A stretch of 64,000 nucleotides of DNA. Origin: Pelagovum pacificum. GTDB taxonomy: Bacteria; Pseudomonadota; Alphaproteobacteria; Rhodobacterales; Rhodobacteraceae. Within the stretch, counting starts at the first letter, position 1; each line of letters opens with the position of its first letter. The translations under genes were made by a program, and so were the position numbers. The notes beneath the pieces are model-generated. The model had not been told where the DNA came from. It searched no databases and saw only the letters and a list, made by a program, of their open reading frames with translations. The DNA lies in assembly GCF_016134045.1 (NCBI RefSeq), contig NZ_CP065915.1, forward strand, positions 1,922,001 through 1,986,000. The letters are read 5' to 3'. Positions 45,750-55,231 of the stretch are shown in pieces.

Positions 45750-47914
45750 CAGCGGGTCCTCAGCGCGTTGAGCGAAACCATGATCGACGAGGCCGACATC
45801 GCGATGGCCGCCGAAAGCGGCGTGGCGAGCCCGAGGAACGCGACCGGCACCGCCACCGCGTTGTACATCAATGCGATCCCGAAGTTCTCCAGGATACGCC
45901 GCCGGGCGCTGCGCGCGACACCGAGCGCTTCGGCAACCGTTTGCAGTCCCGGCGCGGTGATGACCACGTCCGCCGCGACGCGCGCCGCCTCCAGCGCGGA
46001 GGCCGGCGACATCGAGACATGCGCCGCCGCAAGCGCGCCCGTGTCGTTGAGCCCGTCGCCCACCATCAGCACCTTGCGGCCCTCTTCGGACAGCCGTCCG
46101 ATTTCGGCAGCCTTCTCGCCCGGCAACATGCCAGCGCGCCAATCCGTGAGACCAATCTCCCCGGCGATCGCGCGGACCTGCGCCTCGGCGTCGCCCGACA
46201 GCAGCAAGACCGGCAGACCGCGCAAGCGAAGCGCAGCGATCAGATCGGCGGCGCCGCTGCGCAGCTCCTCTGTGAAGGCGAAGGACGCGGACAGGTGACC
46301 GTCAACGGACAGGACGGTCCCCGTCCCCTCGGGACCGGCCCATCCGGCGCGGCCGAGGCGGACCACCCTGCCCTCGCACATCGCCTCGACGCCGTGGCCG
46401 GGTACTTCGGTCACCTGTTCGATAGCGGGCAGCTGCAGTCCGGCGTCCCGCGCGGCGAGCGCAATGGCCCGTGCCCTAGGGTGATCGGACGCCGCGCCAA
46501 GCGCCGCTGCGAGCGCGAGCGCTTCGGCATCGGCGCCATCCAACAGCCTCGGGCGGCCCGTGGTCAGCGTCCCGGTCTTGTCGAAGACCACCATGTCGAC
46601 TTCTGCCAGCCGTTCGAGCGCGGTGGCGTGCTTCACCAGCAGCCCGCGCCGGAACAGCCGGCCCGACGCGACGGTGGAGACCGCAGGCACGGCCAGCCCG
46701 AGCGCACAGGGACAGGTGATGATGAGCAGGGCGATGGCGATGTTCATCGCCAGCCGCCAGTCTCCGCTGATCCCGAGCCACGTCACGAACCCGGCGAGCG
46801 CCAGCAGGTGTACGGCCGGCGCGTAGATCCGCGCGGCCCGGTCGGCGAGCGAGTTGTAGCGCGAGCGCGCCTGTTCCGCGACGGCGACGAGATCGGCAAG
46901 GCCGTGCAGGAGCGTATCTTCCCCGACTGCCGTGGCCCGCAGGGTGAGGGGCCCGGTCAGGTTCACTTCGCCCGCCCGCAATGCCTCTCCTTTCGAGACA
47001 GTCACCGGATCGCTCTCACCGGTGAGGAACGCGCGGTCGATGTCGCTTTCGCCCTCGGTCACGATGCCGTCGACCGGCACGCGGCCGCCGGGGCGGACGA
47101 GGACGACGTCCCCGACGGCGAGGTCGGCCGTCCGCACCGTCTCGGTCCCGTCGGCCCCGAGGCGCAGCGCGACCGGCGCTTCAAGCGCGGCGAGCTCGGC
47201 AGCGGCGGACCGGGCGGTGGCACGCGTCTTCTGGTCGAGCACCCGGCCCGCCAGCAGGAAGAAGGTCAGCGACAGCGCCGCGTCGAAATAGGCGTGGCTG
47301 CCGTGGTTGATCGTCTCGAACAGCGACATGCCGGCGGCCAGAAGGATGGCGAGCGAAATCGGCACGTCCATGTTCAGCCGCCCCGCCCGGATCGCTGCGA
47401 AGCCTGAGCGGAAGAAGGGCTGCGCCGAAAAGCTGATGGTCGGCAGTGCGATGGCGGCGGAGATCCAGTGGAACAGGTCCCGCGTGGCGTCGCTGGCCCC
47501 GGACCAGACCGCGACGGACAGCAGCATCACGTTCATCATCGCAAAGCCGGCGACGCCAAGCCGCATCAGAAGGTCCCGCGCGGTGCGGTCGGCCTCCCCG
47601 GCGGAGAGCGTCGCGCCGTCGAGCGGCTGCGCTTCATAGCCAAGTGCGGAGAGCCGTGCGGCAAGCGCCTCTGCCGTGATGCCGGGATCGACCTGCACCG
47701 TCGCGCGCTTGCGGGTCAGGTTGACCTGTACCCCCGCGACACCCGGCATGGCGGCAAGCCCCGCCTCGACACCGGAGATGCAGGAGGCGCAATGGATCGA
47801 GGGCAGCGACAGGTGACGCACCGCACCGCCTGTTCCGGTCGCTTCCGCACCCTCGCGCGGGATGGCGAGGCAGCCCGGGCAGGAGGCCGGGCCGACATGT
47901 TCGACGAGGGCCAT
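45749..47914 (-). CDS. ccoI: Copper-exporting P1B-type ATPase CcoI (FixI)
   Basis: 721 residues. N-terminal CPGC (12-15) and HMA domain with HCASC (Cys42, Cys45), then P-type ATPase core: CPC in TCPCALGLAVP, phosphorylation Asp in FDKTGTLTTGR, and GDGLNDTGALAAAHVSMSP with hinge GDGLND. Supplies copper for the binuclear centre of cbb3 oxidase rather than for detoxification. Coupled to ccoH (1-bp overlap) and ccoS. Confidence 0.95.
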   Translation of the reverse strand: MALVEHVGPASCPGCLAIPREGAEATGTGGAVRHLSLPSIHCASCISGVEAGLAAMPGVAGVQVNLTRKRATVQVDPGITAEALAARLSALGYEAQPLDGATLSAGEADRTARDLLMRLGVAGFAMMNVMLLSVAVWSGASDATRDLFHWISAAIALPTISFSAQPFFRSGFAAIRAGRLNMDVPISLAILLAAGMSLFETINHGSHAYFDAALSLTFFLLAGRVLDQKTRATARSAAAELAALEAPVALRLGADGTETVRTADLAVGDVVLVRPGGRVPVDGIVTEGESDIDRAFLTGESDPVTVSKGEALRAGEVNLTGPLTLRATAVGEDTLLHGLADLVAVAEQARSRYNSLADRAARIYAPAVHLLALAGFVTWLGISGDWRLAMNIAIALLIITCPCALGLAVPAVSTVASGRLFRRGLLVKHATALERLAEVDMVVFDKTGTLTTGRPRLLDGADAEALALAAALGAASDHPRARAIALAARDAGLQLPAIEQVTEVPGHGVEAMCEGRVVRLGRAGWAGPEGTGTVLSVDGHLSASFAFTEELRSGAADLIAALRLRGLPVLLLSGDAEAQVRAIAGEIGLTDWRAGMLPGEKAAEIGRLSEEGRKVLMVGDGLNDTGALAAAHVSMSPASALEAARVAADVVITAPGLQTVAEALGVARSARRRILENFGIALMYNAVAVPVAFLGLATPLSAAIAMSASSIMVSLNALRTR

Positions 47915-48357
47915 CAGTCGACGATCACGATGATACGTTGCTGGAAGGGCGTGCCGTCCTCGGCCTCCGCCTCAAGCCGCAGGTTCCAGTTGCCGCCCGA
48001 CGCCTCGACCGGGGCACGGAAGACGGCCCCGTCGAAGGTGAAGTCCGGCACCTGGTCGTCGCGGACGCTGGTGGAGCGGCCGAAGATGCCGCTGAGCGTG
48101 GCGGGCTGAACCGGGCCGTCGGCGTCGGTGATCGACAGGACGAGCTCTCCGTCATGTTCGTGGGCGGTGACCTCCCAGCCGAGCGCCTCCTGCGCCGCGC
48201 GCGCCTCGTCGAATTCCTGGCTCGCGACGTAGGAATTGTGGGTCTCGAGCCCCGGGAAGGTCCGCACCGCCTGCGTCGCCATGGTGACGTTGACCGCGAT
48301 GATGATGCCGAAGGCGCCGGTCATGCCGAGCAGCACGTGATGTCCCCTGATGACCAT
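47914..48357 (-). CDS. ccoH: cbb3 oxidase assembly protein CcoH (FixH)
   Basis: 147 residues: one N-terminal membrane helix (HHVLLGMTGAFGIIIAVNVTM) and a periplasmic FixH domain with HNSYVASQEFDEARAAQEALGW. Needed for assembly of cbb3 oxidase, probably a chaperone of the CcoN subunit. Starts one base after ccoG and overlaps ccoI by one base. Confidence 0.95.
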   Translation of the reverse strand: MVIRGHHVLLGMTGAFGIIIAVNVTMATQAVRTFPGLETHNSYVASQEFDEARAAQEALGWEVTAHEHDGELVLSITDADGPVQPATLSGIFGRSTSVRDDQVPDFTFDGAVFRAPVEASGGNWNLRLEAEAEDGTPFQQRIIVIVD

Positions 48358-48358
48358 C

Positions 48359-49783
48359 CTAGTTGCCCTTTCCGTTGAAATAGGTGTCCTCGTGTGCGCG
48401 ATCGTCGTTGGCCAGATCGGTCACCCAGATCCGCACGTCGGTGCGGTCGCGCGTCGCCTGCTCGCTGCCGGCAGGCGCGGTGATGTAGACGCGGGCGAGC
48501 TGTGAGCTGTCGGCGGGCACCTCTATGGTCGCGTCGTCCGTTCCCTCCACCTCGAGCGACAGGGGCCCTGCCCCGCTCAGGCTGACGGCGAAGGGCCGTG
48601 CCTCGCCATGCTTGTTGCGCAGCCGGACCTCGTAGGCGTTGCGGACCGACCCGTCGGCCATCGTCACGAAGGTCGGATTGCGCACCGGCGCGACGGTCAG
48701 GTCGATGTCGGAGCGGATGAACAACGCGAACAGCAGCCCGAGCCCGACGATCGACCAGAGCGCGGTGTAAAGCAGCGTCCGGGGCCGCACCACATGCCGC
48801 CAGATCGGGGTCGGTGCTTCGCCCCGCTGTTCCTTCACCTCGTCGGTGAGCGCGAAGTAATCGACCAGCCCGCGCGGCTTGCCGACCTTGGCCATCATGT
48901 CGTCGCAGGCGTCGATGCAGAGCCCGCAAGTGATACATTCCAGCTGCTGGCCGTCACGGATGTCGATGCCCATCGGGCAGACGTTCACGCAGGCCCGGCA
49001 GTCGATGCAGTCGCCGAGCGCCTCTGCGCCGGCGGCCTTGCGGTGCTTGCCGCGCGGCTCGCCCCGATGGGCCCGGTAGCCGATGGTCAGCGTGTTCTCG
49101 TCCATCATGGCGGATTGGATGCGCGGCCATGGGCAGGCATAGATGCAGACCTGCTCGCGCGCGATGCCGCCCATGAAGACGGTGGTGAAGGTGAGGATCG
49201 CCATCGTCGTGTAGGCGACCGGGTGCGCCTGACCGGTGACGAGGTCGGCCGCCAGCGTCGGCGCATCCGCGAAGTAGAAGACCCACGCCCCGCCGGTGGC
49301 GAGGCCGATCAGCGCCCAGACGGTATATTTCGTGATCCTGAGCCGGACCTTCCGGGCGTTCCATTTCTGGTTCCAGAGCCGGACGCGGGCGTTGCGGTCG
49401 CCCTCGATCCAGCGCTCGGTCAGGATGAAGAGGTCGGTCCAGACGGTCTGCGGGCAGGCGTAGCCGCACCAGACCCGGCCGAGCGCGGAGGTGAAGAGGA
49501 ACAGCCCGAGCCCCGCCATCACCAAGAGGCCCGCGATGAAGTAGAATTCGTGCGGCCAGATCTCGATCCAGAAGAAGAAGAACCGCCGGCTCGCCATGTC
49601 CAGCAGGACTGCCTGATCCGGAAGTTCCGGTCCGCGGTCCCACCGGATCCACGGCGTGAGGTAGTAGATCCCGAGCGTCACGGCCATGATCCACCACTTC
49701 ATGCGGCGGAAGAAGCCGTTGACCCGCTTGGGGAAAACGGGCTCGCGTGACTTGTAGAGCTTGGGGGCCGGAGAGGTTGTCAT
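48359..49783 (-). CDS. ccoG: cbb3 oxidase accessory protein CcoG (FixG/RdxA)
   Basis: 474 residues. Several membrane segments in the N-terminal half, then a ferredoxin-type domain with two 4Fe-4S motifs (CIDCRACVNVCPMGIDIR and CITCGLCIDACDDMM), and a C-terminal periplasmic immunoglobulin-like part. CcoG is a cupric reductase-like electron carrier for copper insertion. Heads ccoGHIS; a perfect FNR box lies 61-74 bp upstream of the ATG. In the usual order it follows ccoNOQP, which is absent here. Confidence 0.95.
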   Translation of the reverse strand: MTTSPAPKLYKSREPVFPKRVNGFFRRMKWWIMAVTLGIYYLTPWIRWDRGPELPDQAVLLDMASRRFFFFWIEIWPHEFYFIAGLLVMAGLGLFLFTSALGRVWCGYACPQTVWTDLFILTERWIEGDRNARVRLWNQKWNARKVRLRITKYTVWALIGLATGGAWVFYFADAPTLAADLVTGQAHPVAYTTMAILTFTTVFMGGIAREQVCIYACPWPRIQSAMMDENTLTIGYRAHRGEPRGKHRKAAGAEALGDCIDCRACVNVCPMGIDIRDGQQLECITCGLCIDACDDMMAKVGKPRGLVDYFALTDEVKEQRGEAPTPIWRHVVRPRTLLYTALWSIVGLGLLFALFIRSDIDLTVAPVRNPTFVTMADGSVRNAYEVRLRNKHGEARPFAVSLSGAGPLSLEVEGTDDATIEVPADSSQLARVYITAPAGSEQATRDRTDVRIWVTDLANDDRAHEDTYFNGKGN

Positions 49784-49843
49784 GGCGATGCCGCAAAAGT
49801 TGATCTTTCGATCTGTCTTTTACGGCACTGGCCACGGGTCTCC

Positions 49844-49857
49844 TTGACTCAGGTCAA
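49844..49857 (-). promoter_or_regulatory. FNR/FnrL box upstream of ccoG
   Basis: Perfect inverted repeat TTGAC-TCAG-GTCAA, matching the FNR/FixK consensus TTGAT-N4-ATCAA apart from the innermost symmetric pair. A TAAAAG (-10 like, plus 49817-49822) on the minus strand puts the start near 49810 and the box centre at about -41, the class II activator position. Confidence 0.75.
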
Positions 49858-49887
49858 TCGGCACCGGGCGGATTGACGCAGGCCAGG

Positions 49888-50226
49888 CTATTTGCGCAGG
49901 CAACTCGCCAGCAGGGTCACCTCTTCGCCGGTTTCGCCGTCGACCCAGTTGAGCATCGCCTCGTCGCCCTTGGTCCACCAGACATAGTGGGACCCGTCGG
50001 ATGGCCAGCCGTAGCGCACGCCGGAGGCGGCCTCTTCGGCCTCGAGCTGGATCATGCCGCCCTCGACTTCGAGAACGGCGATATCTGTATTGGTGTCGGT
50101 GACATAGACGACGGGCACTTCGACCCCGCGCTCGCAGCCGTAGCGGATGAAGGAGGTCTCGGCCGATGCAGCCCCGGCGAGAAGGCCCGCGACGAGGCTC
50201 GCGGCGATGACGGCGCGGGCCATCAT
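49888..50226 (-). CDS. Periplasmic MliC/PliC-like lysozyme inhibitor
   Basis: 112 residues. Sec signal peptide cleaved about GAASA-ET (no lipobox Cys, so a soluble PliC-like rather than lipoprotein MliC form). MliC fold pattern: FIRYGCERGVEVPV with Cys31, the AASGVRYGW motif, WTKGDEAML and a final Cys near 109 that would form the disulfide. Family members block c-type lysozyme. The ATG overlaps the zapA stop, so it is coupled to the zauP-like/zapA pair. Confidence 0.8.
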   Translation of the reverse strand: MMARAVIAASLVAGLLAGAASAETSFIRYGCERGVEVPVVYVTDTNTDIAVLEVEGGMIQLEAEEAASGVRYGWPSDGSHYVWWTKGDEAMLNWVDGETGEEVTLLASCLRK

Positions 50227-50618
50227 GACGCGGCCTTTTCCTCGACCTCCGACGCGAGCGCTTCCGCCCGCGCGGCCAGTTCGGCCATCGACTCGGTGAC
50301 GCTGGTGGGCACGACCGGCACTTCGATGCGCTCGGGCTCGGGCGCGGGGCGGCTCTCCAGCGTGACGAGTTGGGAGCGCAGCTGCGTCGCGAGGGCTTCG
50401 GCCTCCTGCAGCTTCTCTTCCAGCCCGGCGGTGCGGTCGGCGAGCATCAGCCCCGCCATCAGCAGCATCCGCGATTCCGGCAGCCGCCCGATCTGATCGG
50501 CAAGCGCCGCCGCCTCGGTGTCCAGCATGCTGGCGGCCGTGTGCAGGAAATCCTCTTCGCCTTCCTGGCAGGCGACCTCGAAGACGCGGCCACCGATCTC
50601 GATATCGACCTTGGGCAT
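50223..50618 (-). CDS. zapA: Cell division protein ZapA
   Basis: 131 residues. N-terminal ZapA domain (MPKVDIEIGGRVFEVACQEGEE, part VDIEIGGRVFEV) followed by a coiled coil (ESRMLLMAGLMLADR ... LEEKLQEAEALATQL) and an acidic tail. Bundles FtsZ filaments at the division site. The gene start overlaps the stop of the coiled-coil gene upstream (TAATG). In many proteobacteria the 6S RNA gene lies nearby; I found none here. Confidence 0.9.
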   Translation of the reverse strand: MPKVDIEIGGRVFEVACQEGEEDFLHTAASMLDTEAAALADQIGRLPESRMLLMAGLMLADRTAGLEEKLQEAEALATQLRSQLVTLESRPAPEPERIEVPVVPTSVTESMAELAARAEALASEVEEKAAS

Positions 50619-51118
50619 TATCCGCGCTCCTCTGCCATCGGTTTCAGTTCTGCCATCACGGCGGCGACTTCGGCGGCGTCCGCGTCGCGCAGGGCGCGCA
50701 GCGAGTCGAGCTCGGCCAGCATCGCCTTGTTGATGAGGTGTGGTTCGGCGACTTCCTTGGCCATCGCGGAGCGCAGCTTGCCGTTGATGTCGCGCAACTC
50801 GGCGTTCATCTGGCGCAGGCGCTGCATTTCCTCGTCGAGGCCGGAGAAGCGCTGGCGCTGCGCGGCGGCTTCCGTTTCAAGCCGGGAGACCTTGCTGTCC
50901 TGCCGCTCCTTCACGGCCTTCACCCGCTCTTCCAGCTGGGCGCTAACCGAGCGTTCCTCTTCGAGCTGGCCCTCCAGTTCGGCGATCCGCGCGACCATCG
51001 CGGCGGTGTCGGAGGCCTCCCCCTCGGAGTCGGCCGCGGGACCGAGCGAGTCCATGCCCGCACGGATCCGGTCGAGCGCCTTGGCGATCCGGCCTTCGAG
51101 TTCGTTCAGCTCGTCCAT
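50618..51118 (-). CDS. Coiled-coil protein, ZauP-like (ZapA partner)
   Basis: 166 residues from ATG 51118; the longer frame upstream runs into the divergent promoter. Nearly all heptad-type coiled coil (ELNELEGRIAKALDRIRAGM, ARIAELEGQLEEERSVSAQLEERV, LDEEMQRLRQMNAELRDING: quoted only in parts). Position directly upstream of zapA with translational coupling is that of ZauP in Caulobacter, which binds ZapA to FtsZ bundles at the Z-ring. The match is by position and shape, not by sequence alignment. Divergent from tkt. Confidence 0.65.
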   Translation of the reverse strand: MDELNELEGRIAKALDRIRAGMDSLGPAADSEGEASDTAAMVARIAELEGQLEEERSVSAQLEERVKAVKERQDSKVSRLETEAAAQRQRFSGLDEEMQRLRQMNAELRDINGKLRSAMAKEVAEPHLINKAMLAELDSLRALRDADAAEVAAVMAELKPMAEERG

Positions 51119-51249
51119 CTGCCTGTCCTTGCAAACTGCATTAGCACCACGTCTTTCGCACATGCGCGGCTTCACCGTCCGAATCGCGGCGGCTGTGGAA
51201 AAGGGTATGCGATAGGCCCAGAAGCGGCAAATGATAGGCTGCCGCGCGC

Positions 51250-51277
51250 TTGCACTCGGGCGTCGCCTTGGTATGAC
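51250..51277 (+). promoter_or_regulatory. Possible promoter of transketolase
   Basis: TTGCAC at 51250-51255, 16-nt spacer, TATGAC at 51272-51277, about 30 bp before the start codon with AAAGGAG ribosome site at 51294-51300. Spacer is one short of ideal. Confidence 0.35.
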
Positions 51278-51306
51278 CTCCGGGAAGCTCATCAAAGGAG
51301 ACCCGC

Positions 51307-53325
51307 ATGGATCTCGACGCCCTGCGCACTGCCCACCCCGATCACTGGAAAATGGCCTCCGCCATCCGAGCCCTCGCGCTGGATGCGGTCGCTGCCGCGA
51401 ACTCCGGCCACACCGGCATGCCGCTCGGCATGGCCGATATCGCCACGGTCCTGTTCCGCGACCACATGTCGTTCGATCCGAAGGATCCCGAATGGGCCGA
51501 CCGTGACCGGTTCATCCTGTCCAACGGCCACGGCTCGATGCTGCTCTATGCCCTGCTCCACCTAACGGGCTATGAGGAGTTCACGATCGAGCAGCTGAAG
51601 AACTTCCGCCAGTGGGAGTCGATCACCGCGGGCCACCCGGAGAATTTCCTCGCCAAGGGCATCGAAGTGACCACCGGCCCGCTCGGCCAGGGCATCTCGA
51701 ACTCGGTCGGCTTCGCCATCGCCGAGGAAAGCCTGCGCGCCCGCTTCGGCAACAAGCTGGTCGACCACTGGACCTGGGTCTTCGCCGGCGACGGCTGCCT
51801 CATGGAGGGCGTGAGCCAGGAAGCGATCGCGCTCGCCGGGCACCTGCAGCTGTCGAAGCTCGTCGTGTTCTTCGACCACAACTCGATCACCATCGACGGG
51901 CCGACCTCGCTCGCCGACAGCACCGACCAGGTCGCGCGGTTCGAGGCCTCCGGCTGGCATGTCCAGCAGATCGACGGCCACGATCCCGAAGCGATCGGCA
52001 AGGCGATCGAGGCGGCCAAGGCCGACCCGCGGCCCTCGATGATCCAGTGCGAGACGCACATCGCGCTCGGCCACGCCGCGCAGGACACGGCCAAGGGCCA
52101 CGGCGCGCTGACCGACCCCGACCAGCTCGCCGCCGCGAAGGAGGCCTACGGCTGGACCGGCGGCCCGTTCGAGATCCCCGGCGACATCAAGTCGATGTGG
52201 GAAGCCACCGGCGAACGCGGTGTGGCGGCGCACAAGGACTGGCAGGGCCGGCTCGAGGCGACCTCCGCCGGCAAGCGCTCCAAGTTCGAAGCGGCCATGT
52301 CGGGCGAGATCCCGAACAAGCTGACCTCGACCATCCGCGCCCTGAAGAAGCAGATGACCGAGAGCGCGCCGAAGCTGGCGACGCGGGCGTCGTCCGAGAA
52401 GGCGCTCGAAGTCATCAACCCGGTCGTGCTCGAGACGCTCGGCGGGTCCGCCGACCTCACCGGCTCGAACAACACGTTGACCGCCGATCTGGGCATCTTC
52501 GACGCCGAGAACCGCAAGGGCCGCTACATCCACTACGGCATCCGTGAGCACGGCATGGCCGCGGCGATGAACGGCATGGCGCTGCACGGTGGCGTGCGCC
52601 CCTACGGCGGGACGTTCTTCACCTTCACCGATTACGCCCGCGGTGCGATCCGTCTGTCCGCGCTGAGCCACGCGCCGGTGGTCTACGTGATGACCCACGA
52701 TTCCATCGGCCTCGGCGAGGACGGCCCGACCCACCAGCCGGTCGAGCATCTCGCCATGATGCGCGCGACCCCGAACTACGTCGTGCTGCGCCCCGCCGAC
52801 GCGGTCGAGACCGCCGAAGCCTGGGAGATCGCGCTGCTTCGCAAGAATGGGCCGACGATCCTGGCGCTGTCGCGCCAGGGGCTGCCGACCGTGCGCACCG
52901 AGCACAAGACGAAGAACCTCTCGGCGCAGGGCGGCTACGTGCTGGCCGAAGCCGAGGGCAAGCGACAGGCGATCCTGATGGCCACCGGCTCCGAAGTCTC
53001 CGTCGCGCTCGCCGCCCGCGAGGCCCTGCAGGCGGAAGGCATCGGCACGCGCGTCGTGTCCATGCCGTCGATGGAGCTGTTCGCCCAGCAGGAGGAAAGC
53101 TACCGCAAGCGCGTCCTGCCCGGCAGCGCCGTGCGCGTCGCGATCGAGGCCGGCGTGCGCCAGCCCTGGGATCGCTGGCTGCTCGGTGAGCGTGGCCGCG
53201 AGGCGAAGGCCGGCTTCATCGGAATGGACAGCTTCGGCGCCTCTGCTCCGGCCGGCGAACTGTTCGAGCAGTTCGGCATCACGTCCGAAGCGACGGTCGC
53301 CAAAGTGAAAGAGCTTCTCGGCTGA
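51307..53325 (+). CDS. tkt: Transketolase
   Basis: 672 residues, thiamine-diphosphate enzyme of the pentose-phosphate and Calvin cycles that moves two-carbon units between sugar phosphates. Motifs: [23 protein letters not shown] with the TPP/Mg site and the NHNSITI-like DHNSITIDG, the central [19 protein letters not shown], and [26 protein letters not shown] precedes the ATG. Divergent from the zauP-like gene; the usual gap/pgk neighbours are not in the window. Cytoplasmic. Confidence 0.97.
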   Translation: MDLDALRTAHPDHWKMASAIRALALDAVAAANSGHTGMPLGMADIATVLFRDHMSFDPKDPEWADRDRFILSNGHGSMLLYALLHLTGYEEFTIEQLKNFRQWESITAGHPENFLAKGIEVTTGPLGQGISNSVGFAIAEESLRARFGNKLVDHWTWVFAGDGCLMEGVSQEAIALAGHLQLSKLVVFFDHNSITIDGPTSLADSTDQVARFEASGWHVQQIDGHDPEAIGKAIEAAKADPRPSMIQCETHIALGHAAQDTAKGHGALTDPDQLAAAKEAYGWTGGPFEIPGDIKSMWEATGERGVAAHKDWQGRLEATSAGKRSKFEAAMSGEIPNKLTSTIRALKKQMTESAPKLATRASSEKALEVINPVVLETLGGSADLTGSNNTLTADLGIFDAENRKGRYIHYGIREHGMAAAMNGMALHGGVRPYGGTFFTFTDYARGAIRLSALSHAPVVYVMTHDSIGLGEDGPTHQPVEHLAMMRATPNYVVLRPADAVETAEAWEIALLRKNGPTILALSRQGLPTVRTEHKTKNLSAQGGYVLAEAEGKRQAILMATGSEVSVALAAREALQAEGIGTRVVSMPSMELFAQQEESYRKRVLPGSAVRVAIEAGVRQPWDRWLLGERGREAKAGFIGMDSFGASAPAGELFEQFGITSEATVAKVKELLG

Positions 53326-53328
53326 GGC

Positions 53329-54045
53329 TCACTGGTCGCCGCGGAACCCCGTGGCGACCACGAACTTCTCGGAGCTGTCGGACCGCGAGGCCGGCGGCTT
53401 CACGTTCGCCACCTTTTCGAAGCGCTGCTTGAGAAGGGTCTGAAGGCTCCCCTCCGCACCGCCGGCGAGGACCTTGGCGACGAACGTCCCCCCATCCGTC
53501 AGCACGTCGAAGGCGAAGTAGGCCGCGGCCTCGCACAGCGCGATGATGCGCAGGTGGTCGGTCTGCTTATGGCCGGAGGAGGATGCGGCCATATCCGACA
53601 TGACGACGTCCGCCGGGCCGTCCAGCCACGCCTTCACCTTGTCGTCCGCTCCGTCTTCGAGGAAGTCGAGCTGGTGGATCTCCGCCCCCGCGATCGGGTC
53701 GATCTCCTGCAGGTCGATGCCGATGATGCGGCCGACCTTCTTGTCCTTCCGCTCGCCGAGCGAGTTGATGCGCGGTACCGCGACCTGGCACCAGCCACCG
53801 GGGGCGCAGCCGAGGTCGACCACACGCGCGCCGGGCACGAGGAAGCGATACTTGTCGTCGAGCTCCAGGATCTTGTAGGCGGCGCGGCCGCGATAGCCGT
53901 CGGCCTTCGCCCGCTTCACATAGGGGTCGTTCAGCTGGCGCTGCAGCCAGAGCGTGGAGGACATCTTGCGTCCACGCGCCGACTTCACCTTGACGGTGAG
54001 ATCGCGCTGGCCACGTCCGGAGGATTTACGAGGTTTTTTCGACAT
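53329..54045 (-). CDS. rlmE: 23S rRNA 2'-O-methyltransferase RlmE (FtsJ/RrmJ)
   Basis: 238 residues. The SAM-binding [14 protein letters not shown], the DLQEIDPI motif and the catalytic K-D-K-E tetrad region [19 protein letters not shown] fit FtsJ, which methylates the ribose of U2552 in the 23S A-loop. The N-terminus is basic ([17 protein letters not shown]), usual for rRNA binding. Convergent with tkt (3 bp between stops). Upstream of its start, before ppx, sits a pair of AT-rich palindromes. Confidence 0.95.
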   Translation of the reverse strand: MSKKPRKSSGRGQRDLTVKVKSARGRKMSSTLWLQRQLNDPYVKRAKADGYRGRAAYKILELDDKYRFLVPGARVVDLGCAPGGWCQVAVPRINSLGERKDKKVGRIIGIDLQEIDPIAGAEIHQLDFLEDGADDKVKAWLDGPADVVMSDMAASSSGHKQTDHLRIIALCEAAAYFAFDVLTDGGTFVAKVLAGGAEGSLQTLLKQRFEKVANVKPPASRSDSSEKFVVATGFRGDQ

Positions 54046-54057
54046 ATCCGCTCATGC

Positions 54058-54103
54058 CGAATTTTCGCCGAAAATTCGATAGCGATTTTTCGTTGAAGAA
54101 TCT
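54058..54103 (+). repeat. AT-rich palindrome pair, locus 2
   Basis: First unit is a perfect 21-bp palindrome (half-site CGAATTTTCG, central C, 54058-54078), then 4-nt spacer ATAG, then a second, decayed 21-bp unit starting CGATTTTTCG (54083-54103) with mismatches in its right half. It fills the 58-bp gap between the ppx/gppA stop and the rlmE start. Same layout as the pair at 58604. Confidence 0.8.
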
Positions 54104-55216
54104 TTAATAGGGCCCGTCTTCAAGAACGCCATCCGCACTCATCTGCGCATAGAGCAAACCTTCCCGCAGCCCCCGGTCCGCGACCGACAACCGGTCGGTC
54201 GGCCAGATGCGCATCAGCGCCTGCAGGATCGCCGCCCCCGACATGATGAGCGCCTGCCGATCCTTGCCGATCCGCGGATCGTTGCGCCGCCCCTCCGGCC
54301 CGAGTTGCAGGTAATCCTGGATCACCGCGTCGATCTGCTGCGAGGTCATCCGCAGCCCGTCCACCTTGCTGCGGTCGTAGCGCCGCAGCCCGAGATGCGA
54401 CGCCGCCACCGTCGTCACCGTCCCTGACGTGCCGACGATCTGGAAGCCTTCGGTCACCTGCTCGGACGCGTAGGGCGCGAATTCGGCGAGGTTCTCCTCG
54501 AAGAACCAGCTCATCAGCGCGAAGCGGGCGGAATCGTTCTCGACGTCGCGGAACTGGTCGCGCAGTGTCGCCACACCAAGCGGCACGGAAATCCAGTCGA
54601 CGACCTTGGCGACCGGAAACGGCCCCGGATCCTGCTTGAAGCCGGAATGCAGCCGCATGATCGCCTTCGGCCGGTCGTGGCGCGGCACGTTGGTGAGGTC
54701 GATCCAGACGAGCTCGGTCGAGCCGCCACCGATATCGACAACCAGCAACTGGTCGGTCCGTGTCGACACGAGCGGCGCGCAGGAGATAACGGCGAGACGC
54801 GCCTCTTCCTCGGGTTCGATGATCTCGAGCTTGAGCCCCGTCTCGCGCTTGACCTGCGCGATGAACTGGCCGGCGTTGGTGGCACGACGACAAGCCTCGG
54901 TCGCGACAAGCCGCATCCGCGTGACCTTGTGGCGGCGGATTTTCTGCATGCAGATCCGCATCGCATTGACCGTGCGCCCCATCGAGGCGCGCGACAACCG
55001 CCCGGAGCTTTCCAGCCCGAGCCCGAGTTGCACGGACTTGGAGAAACTGTCGATCACGTGGAACTGACTGCCCTTCGGCTGGGCAATCAGCATGCGACAG
55101 CTGTTCGTGCCGAGATCCAGCGCCGCGTAGAGCGTGTCCGGATCCGGTGGGGATGGCGCAGGGCTCTCGACCGGTTTCGGGAACGCGCCTGCGCCCTTCG
55201 GACGCCTGGGCGCCAT
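54104..55216 (-). CDS. Ppx/GppA family phosphatase (exopolyphosphatase type)
   Basis: 370 residues; I choose ATG 55216 because GGAGGG sits 8 nt upstream of it, while the ATG at 55231 would bury that site. ASKHA-fold motifs: AALDLGTNSCRMLI (phosphate 1), LVVDIGGGSTELVWID (phosphate 2) and GTSGTVTTVAA plus GLREGLLY. Such enzymes cleave polyphosphate or pppGpp. Pro-rich N-terminal extension of about 30 residues is unusual. Minus strand, upstream of rlmE with a palindrome pair between; the same order exists in several alphaproteobacteria. Confidence 0.9.
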   Translation of the reverse strand: MAPRRPKGAGAFPKPVESPAPSPPDPDTLYAALDLGTNSCRMLIAQPKGSQFHVIDSFSKSVQLGLGLESSGRLSRASMGRTVNAMRICMQKIRRHKVTRMRLVATEACRRATNAGQFIAQVKRETGLKLEIIEPEEEARLAVISCAPLVSTRTDQLLVVDIGGGSTELVWIDLTNVPRHDRPKAIMRLHSGFKQDPGPFPVAKVVDWISVPLGVATLRDQFRDVENDSARFALMSWFFEENLAEFAPYASEQVTEGFQIVGTSGTVTTVAASHLGLRRYDRSKVDGLRMTSQQIDAVIQDYLQLGPEGRRNDPRIGKDRQALIMSGAAILQALMRIWPTDRLSVADRGLREGLLYAQMSADGVLEDGPY

Positions 55217-55231
55217 GGTCACGCCCTCCAT

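Noticed and set aside
49784-51306. 6S RNA gene near zapA
   Set aside because: Often found beside zapA, but the short gaps around it have no room for the long bulged hairpin, and none was seen.
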